Shown here: piece by piece, positions 21,959 through 27,232 of the stretch | Position numbering within the stretch: position 1 is the first letter of the stretch | Layout: every line of letters begins with the position of its first letter | Assembly: GCA_902795785.1 (NCBI GenBank) | Contig: CADBMK010000131.1 | Location: 1 to 27,232 of the forward strand | Origin: an uncultured Bacteroidia bacterium | Lineage (GTDB): Bacteria > Bacteroidota > Bacteroidia > Bacteroidales > UBA932 | DNA length: 27,232 nucleotides | Reading direction: 5' to 3' | The notes under the pieces: model-generated | Databases searched by the model: none | Told to the model about the DNA's origin: nothing | Seen by the model: only the letters and a program-made list of their open reading frames with translations | Position numbers and translations under genes: made by a program

Positions 21959-24564
21959 CAGAAAGAAAAAAACTATATCTGATTGACGGCCATGCCCTTG
22001 TCTTCAGAATGTACTACGCATTCCTGAGGCACCCTATGATAAACTCAAAGGGAATGGACATGTCCATCCTTTTCGGGTTCACCAAATACATACTCGAGCT
22101 TCTGGACAAGCGGAAGCCCGAGTATTTCGCTGTTGCCTTCGACCCTCCGGGAGGTACGTTCAGAAATCAGATGTACCCAGAATACAAGGCCAACCGTCCA
22201 CCTACTCCGCCCCTTGTAATCGAGGCCCTGGAGCCTCTCAAGGAAATTTGCGGAGCCCTGAACATTCCCGTGCTGATGCTTCCGGGCTATGAGGCTGACG
22301 ATGTTGTCGGAACCATAGCCAAAAGATTCTCTGCCGAGGGACTGGATGTGTATATGGTCACCCCGGATAAGGATTACGGCCAGCTCATTGACGACCACGT
22401 CTTTCAGGTCAGGCCGGGTAAGGCCGGAGGTGAGGACGAGGTCTATGGAAAGGAGGAAGTCTGTGCCAAATACAACATCTGCGAGCCTTCCCAGGTAATC
22501 GAGATGCTTGCCATCTGCGGTGATGCCGCCGACAATGTTCCCGGTGTTAAGGGTGTGGGCGAGGTCGGAGCCGCTAAGCTTATTGCCAAGTATTCCACTG
22601 TGGAGAATATCTACAGCCACATAGACGAGCTTACGCCTAAGCAGAAGCAGATGTTCGAGGAGGCGCGCGGCCATATGGCCCTCTCCCACGAACTCGTGAC
22701 CATCAAGACGGATGTGCCAGTGGAGGTTACGCTGGAGGATATGGCCGTGGACAATGCATACGGGCCTCTTGCCGCCGACCTCTTTACGCGTTATGAGTTT
22801 GGCTCCCTCAGGAAGTATATAGCCCATGTAAAGGCTGATACCCAGGAGGAAACCTCAGTGAAAGCCTCTCTGGAAACCGAATCTGCCGCCTTTGAACAGG
22901 TGGAGAAGGCTGCCCGGAATTCTGCAAGGGTTGCACTGGCGGTCTCTGACGGAGGGGTAACCCTGGTTGCCGCAGAAGGCGGCAGGCTCCTTGCCGCCGA
23001 AGGACCGGCGTCAGGATTCAAGACTCTCCTGGAAGATGCGGGCGTAGCAAAGGCAGGCTTTGCCATCAAGGCTCAGCTGAATGCTCTCGCCGCTGAAGGA
23101 ATAACCCTCGGAGGTACTCTGCTTGACGTGGAACTCATGCATTACCTCATAGACCCGGAGAAGAGCCACGACCTTTATGTCCTGTCGGCTGGATATCTCG
23201 GAGTTACTCTTGAGGAGGCAGAGCAGGGGGACGGAGACCTGTTCAGTGAGCCGGTAAGAAACGATGATAAAAAGGCGGCCGCCTGCCTCCTTCTCGTGGA
23301 CAAACTCCGCGCGGAAATGAAGCAGAAGGGAGTGGATGGCGTATATGATACCATAGAGGAACCACTTGTCAGGGTTCTTGCAAAGATGGAAAGGAATGGG
23401 GTCAGAATTGACCTGAATTCCCTTCACGACTTTGCGGAAGGTCTCCGCTACGAGGCCTCGGAAAGGGAAGCCCGTATCCGTGAAATGGCGGGCACGCCCG
23501 ACCTTAACGTATCCTCACCAAAACAGGTTGGAGAGGTGCTCTTTGAGAAACTCAAACTTGATCCTAAGGCAAAAAAAGGAGCCAAGGGCGCCTGGGCTAC
23601 CGATGAACAGACCCTCCTGGCCCTTGCGGACCGCAATCCTATCGTAGATGAGATTCTGGAATACAGGGGAGTAAAGAAACTCCTCTCAACCTATATAGAA
23701 CCGTTCCCGGGCTATGTATCTCCAAAGACCGGAAGGGTTCATACCACATTCAATCAGGCCCTCACTTCAACGGGAAGGCTAAGTTCTTCCAATCCTAATC
23801 TCCAGAATATCCCAATCAGGACGGAGATGGGAAAGGAGATCCGCAGGGCCTTCGTTCCAGGAGAGGAAGGCGGCCTTATCATGTCCGCCGACTATTCCCA
23901 GATTGAGCTCAGAATTATGGCTCATCTGAGCTGTGACGCCCATCTTATAGCAGCGTTCAGGGAAGGAGTGGACGTCCACGCCGCAACTGCGGCCAAGATC
24001 TTCGGCATTCCTGTTTCGGAAGTCACTTCAGATCAGAGAAGGATTGCAAAGACTGCCAACTTCGGCATAATGTATGGAATTTCATCCTTTGGTCTTGCCC
24101 AGAGGCTCCGCATTTCAAGAAGCGAGGCAAAGAAGATTATCGACGATTATTTCGCCGCATTCCCGTCTATCAGCTCGTTTATCTCAGATACGGTAGAGGC
24201 TGCCCGTGAAAACGGATATGTGGAAACCCTCTTCGGAAGAAGACGTTATATAAGGGATATCAACGCTTCAAACGGCAATCTCCGTCAGCTTGCTGAGAGG
24301 AATGCCGTCAATGCGCCTATTCAGGGCACCTCGGCAGACATCATAAAGATTGCCATGATCCGTGTTGCTGACCGGATGGAGAAAGCCGCCCTCAAGAGCC
24401 GGATGGTCCTCCAGATCCACGACGAACTTGTGTTCGATACAACTCCGGACGAGGTTGAGACCCTGAAGAATATTGTTGTCGGGGAGATGGAGCACGTAAT
24501 AGAGCTCAGCATCCCTCTAACGGTAGAGTGTAATTATGGAACCAATTGGCTCGAAGCCCACTGA
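21955..24564 (+). CDS. polA: DNA polymerase I, with a degenerate 3'-5' exonuclease domain
   Basis: Pol I fills gaps in repair and removes RNA primers. In 869 residues the 5' nuclease domain (about 1-290) is intact: FDPPGGTFRN, GYEADDVVG, TPDKDYGQL, and the helix-hairpin-helix NVPGVKGVGEVGAAKL. The polymerase domain (about 480-869) is intact too: motif A with Asp646 in SADYSQIELR, the O-helix with Arg695, Lys699, Phe703 and Tyr707, and motif C with Asp823-Glu824 in QIHDELVFD. The exonuclease-like region (about 323-465) lacks the DxE, the central NxxxD and the YxxxD motifs needed for proofreading. Phe703 predicts strong discrimination against dideoxynucleotides. It overlaps galE by four bases and the sigma gene by 29. 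Confidence 0.96.
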   Translation: MTERKKLYLIDGHALVFRMYYAFLRHPMINSKGMDMSILFGFTKYILELLDKRKPEYFAVAFDPPGGTFRNQMYPEYKANRPPTPPLVIEALEPLKEICGALNIPVLMLPGYEADDVVGTIAKRFSAEGLDVYMVTPDKDYGQLIDDHVFQVRPGKAGGEDEVYGKEEVCAKYNICEPSQVIEMLAICGDAADNVPGVKGVGEVGAAKLIAKYSTVENIYSHIDELTPKQKQMFEEARGHMALSHELVTIKTDVPVEVTLEDMAVDNAYGPLAADLFTRYEFGSLRKYIAHVKADTQEETSVKASLETESAAFEQVEKAARNSARVALAVSDGGVTLVAAEGGRLLAAEGPASGFKTLLEDAGVAKAGFAIKAQLNALAAEGITLGGTLLDVELMHYLIDPEKSHDLYVLSAGYLGVTLEEAEQGDGDLFSEPVRNDDKKAAACLLLVDKLRAEMKQKGVDGVYDTIEEPLVRVLAKMERNGVRIDLNSLHDFAEGLRYEASEREARIREMAGTPDLNVSSPKQVGEVLFEKLKLDPKAKKGAKGAWATDEQTLLALADRNPIVDEILEYRGVKKLLSTYIEPFPGYVSPKTGRVHTTFNQALTSTGRLSSSNPNLQNIPIRTEMGKEIRRAFVPGEEGGLIMSADYSQIELRIMAHLSCDAHLIAAFREGVDVHAATAAKIFGIPVSEVTSDQRRIAKTANFGIMYGISSFGLAQRLRISRSEAKKIIDDYFAAFPSISSFISDTVEAARENGYVETLFGRRRYIRDINASNGNLRQLAERNAVNAPIQGTSADIIKIAMIRVADRMEKAALKSRMVLQIHDELVFDTTPDEVETLKNIVVGEMEHVIELSIPLTVECNYGTNWLEAH

Positions 24565-25135
24565 TGAACTCATAGTTCTTGCCCGCAATGGCAGTGGAAA
24601 TGCATTTACGGCTCTCTGGGACAGGCATATAGGTCAGCTCCGGGGCTATATCCGCGGCCTTGTCAGGAACCTTAACGATGTGGATGTCGATGACATCTGC
24701 AGCCGCAGTTTTGAGAAGGCTTTCAGGCAGATAGAGACTTTCGACTCCTCCAGGAGCCAGTTTGCAACCTGGCTCAAGACCATAGCCCGCAACACGGCCT
24801 TCGACATCCTCGAAAGGGAGAGCAGGGTGCATCCGCGCGGCAGGATAGAGTATATAGACGAGGGAGAGAATGTGGCAGGCTCGCTTGACATCCCTTCTTC
24901 CAACATCAATCCTCTTGATTCCATAATCAACGACGAGATTACGGCCGAGAAGGAAAAACACGTGTCCAGGCTGCCCGCCATCTATAGGGACGTGGCGTGG
25001 AAGCGCCTTATCGACGGCCTTTCCTACAAGGAAATCGCCGAGGAACTCGACCTGGAACTCAATACGGTCCGCACCCGCCTCCGCAGGGCAAAGGGCCTGA
25101 TTTCAAAAATGGCGGAGGAAACAGACGAAGAATAA
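24536..25135 (+). CDS. Sigma-70 family (ECF-like) RNA polymerase sigma factor
   Basis: This 199-residue protein has region 2 at about residues 22-95 (ALWDRHIGQLRGYI, then DDICSRSFEKAF and FATWLKTIARNTAFDIL, the helix that contacts the -10 element) and region 4 at about 140-195 (LPAIYRDVAWKRLIDGLSY, then the helix-turn-helix KEIAEELDLELNTVRTRLRR). Region 3 is absent, which fits the ECF class. The ATG at 24536 lies 29 bases inside polA; no later start would keep region 2. There is no anti-sigma gene next to it: the next gene is rsmG, one base after its stop. Its target promoters are unknown. Confidence 0.92.
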   Translation: MEPIGSKPTDELIVLARNGSGNAFTALWDRHIGQLRGYIRGLVRNLNDVDVDDICSRSFEKAFRQIETFDSSRSQFATWLKTIARNTAFDILERESRVHPRGRIEYIDEGENVAGSLDIPSSNINPLDSIINDEITAEKEKHVSRLPAIYRDVAWKRLIDGLSYKEIAEELDLELNTVRTRLRRAKGLISKMAEETDEE

Positions 25136-25136
25136 G

Positions 25137-25802
25137 ATGCAGTTTTCAGAATTCAAGGAAATAATCCTGGGCCTTTTCCCGGACATTACTCCGGACCAGC
25201 TTGCAAAGTACGAAGCCATGGAGGCCCTGTATGATGAATGGAATTCCAAGATCAACGTCATATCCAGGAAGGATATCGGCGGACTTTATCCGCATCATGT
25301 CCTTCATTCCCTGGCTATTGCCGATTATCTTAGGGTACAGCGCCCGGAAACCTACGATAAATGGGTTGAGGGCGGCCTTGAGATTCTGGACCTCGGAACC
25401 GGAGGAGGCTTCCCGGGTATTCCGCTTGCCGTACTCTTCCCACGTGTGAACTTTACCCTCTGTGATTCAGTGGGCAAAAAGACCATAGTGGCAGGAGGGG
25501 TGAGCCAGGCGCTTGGATTGAAAAACGTCACCGTCGTTAACGCCAGGGCAGAATCCCTTGGCAAGACCTTTGACTTTGTGGTGTCAAGGGCCGTGACATC
25601 ACTGGATAATTTCTATCCCTGGGTTAAGGGCCGATACCGTGACAGCATCCTCTACCTCAAAGGCGGAGACGTAGCCGAAGAAACAGCCCTTATGATGGCA
25701 AGGAACCGTCTTGCAAAGGGAAGTGTTTACACATTCCCGATTGATTCCTGGCTTCCGGGCATAGATTTTACAGGAAAATATGTAATAGATATCAGAAAAT
25801 AA
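25137..25802 (+). CDS. rsmG: 16S rRNA (guanine-527-N7)-methyltransferase
   Basis: RsmG methylates N7 of G527 in 16S rRNA using S-adenosylmethionine; its loss is known in other bacteria to give low-level streptomycin resistance. The 221-residue protein opens with the helical region ending NVISRKD, then the SAM-binding loop LDLGTGGGFPGIPLA at residues 84-98. Later segments NARAESLGKTFDFVVSRAV and LYLKGGD are standard. It starts one base after the sigma factor stop and ends 10 bases before the phosphatase start. Assignment is firm. Confidence 0.95.
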   Translation: MQFSEFKEIILGLFPDITPDQLAKYEAMEALYDEWNSKINVISRKDIGGLYPHHVLHSLAIADYLRVQRPETYDKWVEGGLEILDLGTGGGFPGIPLAVLFPRVNFTLCDSVGKKTIVAGGVSQALGLKNVTVVNARAESLGKTFDFVVSRAVTSLDNFYPWVKGRYRDSILYLKGGDVAEETALMMARNRLAKGSVYTFPIDSWLPGIDFTGKYVIDIRK

Positions 25803-25812
25803 GATCGCGTAA

Positions 25813-27087
25813 ATGAGATTTCTGCAAACAACCCTTCTGCTCCTGTTATGCATGTTTACGGCCGGAGCCCAGACTACGGAACCGGCACCGGGAGCCACCC
25901 GTTTAAGATTTAATGCAGATCCAAGTCTGGTGTACGGAGAATACGGAATGTATGTGCCGGGAGAATCGCTTTCAAAGGCACCTAAAGGATATGAGCCGGT
26001 GTACATTGCCATTTATTGCCGTCACGGCGCACGTTACGCCCTTCAGGAGAGCGTTTATGAGGATGTGCTCGGAGTGTTCCAGATGGCAAGGGACAGCGCA
26101 AGGCTCACTGCAAAGGGAGAGGACTTTCTGAAACGCTATGAGGTCCTGTATCCTCACGTGGCCCATAAGGGAGGTATCCTTACGGATAAGGGACGCAGAC
26201 AGCTCTATGATATGGGAGCAAAAATGGTTAAGGACTATCCTTCTGTCTTTAAGGGCCAGACCAGGGGAAGGGGAGTAGCCACCAGCATTCTCAGGACCCA
26301 GGAAAGCATGAAGTCCTTCATTGAAGGCGTTAAGTCCGAGGACGGAGACTTCGACACCTCGTTCGATGCGGGAGAGAAGTACAACTCCCTCCTTCTTCCA
26401 AGAGATGCCCCCGTTGCGGAAAAGATCAATCTTTCCTATACTCCCGAGGCCACAGAAAGCCTGAACGCTTTCACTGCAAGACATTCCAACCCTGTAGGCT
26501 TCCTTGAAAAGTTCTTTACCGACATGGCCTTTGTTTCACGCCACGCAAAGCCGGGCCTTCTCCAGAAATGGATGAGAACTGTGATCGTGGACCTGCCGTG
26601 TATCGATTATGAGAGCCCTGACAGGTTTGAAGACATCTTCACCTTTGACGAACTCTACGATATGTGGAGAATCTGGAATTACAGGGGTTATCTTATGATG
26701 GGCAACAGTCCGCTGATGTTCGAGGAATGCTCGAAAGTCTGTGAGCCGGCGCTCGCCGAGATTATCCGAAACGTTGATGAGGACCTCTCCAGCGGCCTTC
26801 GCCTCAATATGATGTTCTCACACGACGTGGGCCTTCTTCCTCTTCTTTCCTATATGCACGTGTCCAACTTCGGCGCATCAGTTGCGGACCCTGAGAGGGT
26901 GGAGGACTATTGGGACAGTTCATACTGCACCATGGCCGCCAACCTGCAGCTCATTTTCTACAGGAACAGAAAGGGCGATATCCTTGTGAAACCGCTTCTG
27001 AACGGCGCAGAGACAACACTTCCTTTCCAGTCTGTAAAGGGACCTTATTACAGCTGGAAGGCGTTCAAAGAATATTACAGAAAATAG
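25813..27087 (+). CDS. Secreted histidine acid phosphatase (phytase-like)
   Basis: The 424-residue protein has a signal peptide (MRFLQTTLLLLLCMFTAGAQ) and so acts in the periplasm or outside. The catalytic RHGAR is at residues 70-74, with His71 as the phosphohistidine nucleophile, and the proton donor HD is at His337-Asp338 in FSHDVGLLPLL. Histidine acid phosphatases include phytases, glucose-1-phosphatases and the MINPP group. MINPP enzymes usually carry HAE instead of HD, so a MINPP label is not supported, and the substrate stays open: phytate, sugar phosphates or other monoesters. It is the last gene of the plus-strand run and its stop is one base from that of the convergent gene. Confidence 0.9.
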   Translation: MRFLQTTLLLLLCMFTAGAQTTEPAPGATRLRFNADPSLVYGEYGMYVPGESLSKAPKGYEPVYIAIYCRHGARYALQESVYEDVLGVFQMARDSARLTAKGEDFLKRYEVLYPHVAHKGGILTDKGRRQLYDMGAKMVKDYPSVFKGQTRGRGVATSILRTQESMKSFIEGVKSEDGDFDTSFDAGEKYNSLLLPRDAPVAEKINLSYTPEATESLNAFTARHSNPVGFLEKFFTDMAFVSRHAKPGLLQKWMRTVIVDLPCIDYESPDRFEDIFTFDELYDMWRIWNYRGYLMMGNSPLMFEECSKVCEPALAEIIRNVDEDLSSGLRLNMMFSHDVGLLPLLSYMHVSNFGASVADPERVEDYWDSSYCTMAANLQLIFYRNRKGDILVKPLLNGAETTLPFQSVKGPYYSWKAFKEYYRK

Positions 27088-27088
27088 A

Positions 27089-27232
27089 TTATTCCTTCTC
27101 GGATGCTTCAGCGGCCATTACGGCGTTGAAGCACTGACGGCATAAAGGCTCGTAGATATCCTTCTCACCAAGGACTACGAGCTTTTTGCTTCTGGACAGT
27201 CTGTGGGAGTGGTTGGCGAGGTTGCCGCATTT
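27089..27232 (-). CDS. tdk: Thymidine kinase, C-terminal end (5' part outside window)
   Basis: The minus strand is open from the window edge to a TAA at 27089-27091 and encodes 47 residues: KCGNLANHSHRLSRSKK, then LVVLGEKDIYEPLCRQCF and an acidic tail. This matches the zinc-binding C-terminal domain of type II thymidine kinase, with one cysteine of the first zinc pair and both of the second (CRQC) visible. The enzyme phosphorylates thymidine in pyrimidine salvage. The rest of the gene lies beyond the window, so the call rests on this tail. It is convergent with the phosphatase, one base apart. Confidence 0.78.
   Translation of the reverse strand, partial: KCGNLANHSHRLSRSKKLVVLGEKDIYEPLCRQCFNAVMAAEASEKE

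Noticed and set aside
22045..22827. A 260-codon open frame on the minus strand inside polA
   Set aside because: It opposes the intact 5' nuclease domain of Pol I and shows no family motif.
1..27232. CRISPR arrays, insertion sequences, integrases or phage genes
   Set aside because: No regularly spaced repeats, transposase motifs or att-like direct repeats beside the tRNA were seen on reading both strands.

Overview
The window reads as a chromosomal segment of a Bacteroidota bacterium, most likely of the order Bacteroidales. The evidence is promoter-like sites of the TTTG-N19-TAnnTTTG kind, few obvious Shine-Dalgarno sequences, a secreted double-thioredoxin protein and an SLBB-repeat exporter of a Bacteroidota type, and very dense gene packing. 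Base composition looks near half G+C by eye. I cannot name a genus. No insertion sequence, integrase, phage gene or CRISPR array is visible, so the region looks like stable core chromosome with one exopolysaccharide locus set in it.

Layout. (1) Bases 1-3695, plus strand: the 3' end of lon, then ung, coaD, a secreted protein with two thioredoxin folds, and a small ribbon-helix-helix-like protein. The last gene overlaps the stop of the convergent tadA (3692-4126, minus). (2) Bases 4195-16351, plus strand: a polysaccharide locus with a six-SLBB outer-membrane exporter, two tandem Wzz-type chain-length proteins, an EpsG/Wzy-type polymerase, a GT2 and a GT4 glycosyltransferase, a WbaP/WcaJ-type initiating phosphoglycosyltransferase, a second GT4, and a 713-residue GT4 fused to an NTP_transf_5-like nucleotidyltransferase. 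Most of these genes overlap. No flippase and no tyrosine kinase is present. (3) Bases 16352-16769: a terminator hairpin, rpmH on the minus strand (too short for a routine ORF cut-off) with a well-formed promoter, and tRNA-Gln(TTG) on the plus strand. (4) Bases 16770-18030: a DJ-1/PfpI protein (plus) and a YugP-type membrane zinc peptidase (minus). (5) Bases 18142-27087, plus strand: alr, an ACT-domain protein, a PFL/UPF0210 protein, galE, polA, an ECF-like sigma factor, rsmG and a secreted histidine acid phosphatase, all spaced closely enough for one transcript. (6) Bases 27089-27232, minus strand: the C-terminal end of a thymidine kinase.

How the genes work together. In the polysaccharide locus, the WbaP-like enzyme would load the first sugar phosphate onto undecaprenyl phosphate, the GT2 and GT4 enzymes would extend the repeat unit, the EpsG/Wzy protein would polymerise it, the two Wzz proteins would set chain length and couple to export, and the SLBB protein would carry the chain through the outer membrane. 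The flippase must lie elsewhere or be replaced. The last gene's nucleotidyltransferase half may modify the product; this is inference. The alr-to-phosphatase run is a housekeeping mixture of cell-wall D-alanine supply, UDP-galactose supply, DNA repair and 16S rRNA methylation. Within it, the ACT-PFL pair and the sigma factor are the least understood parts.
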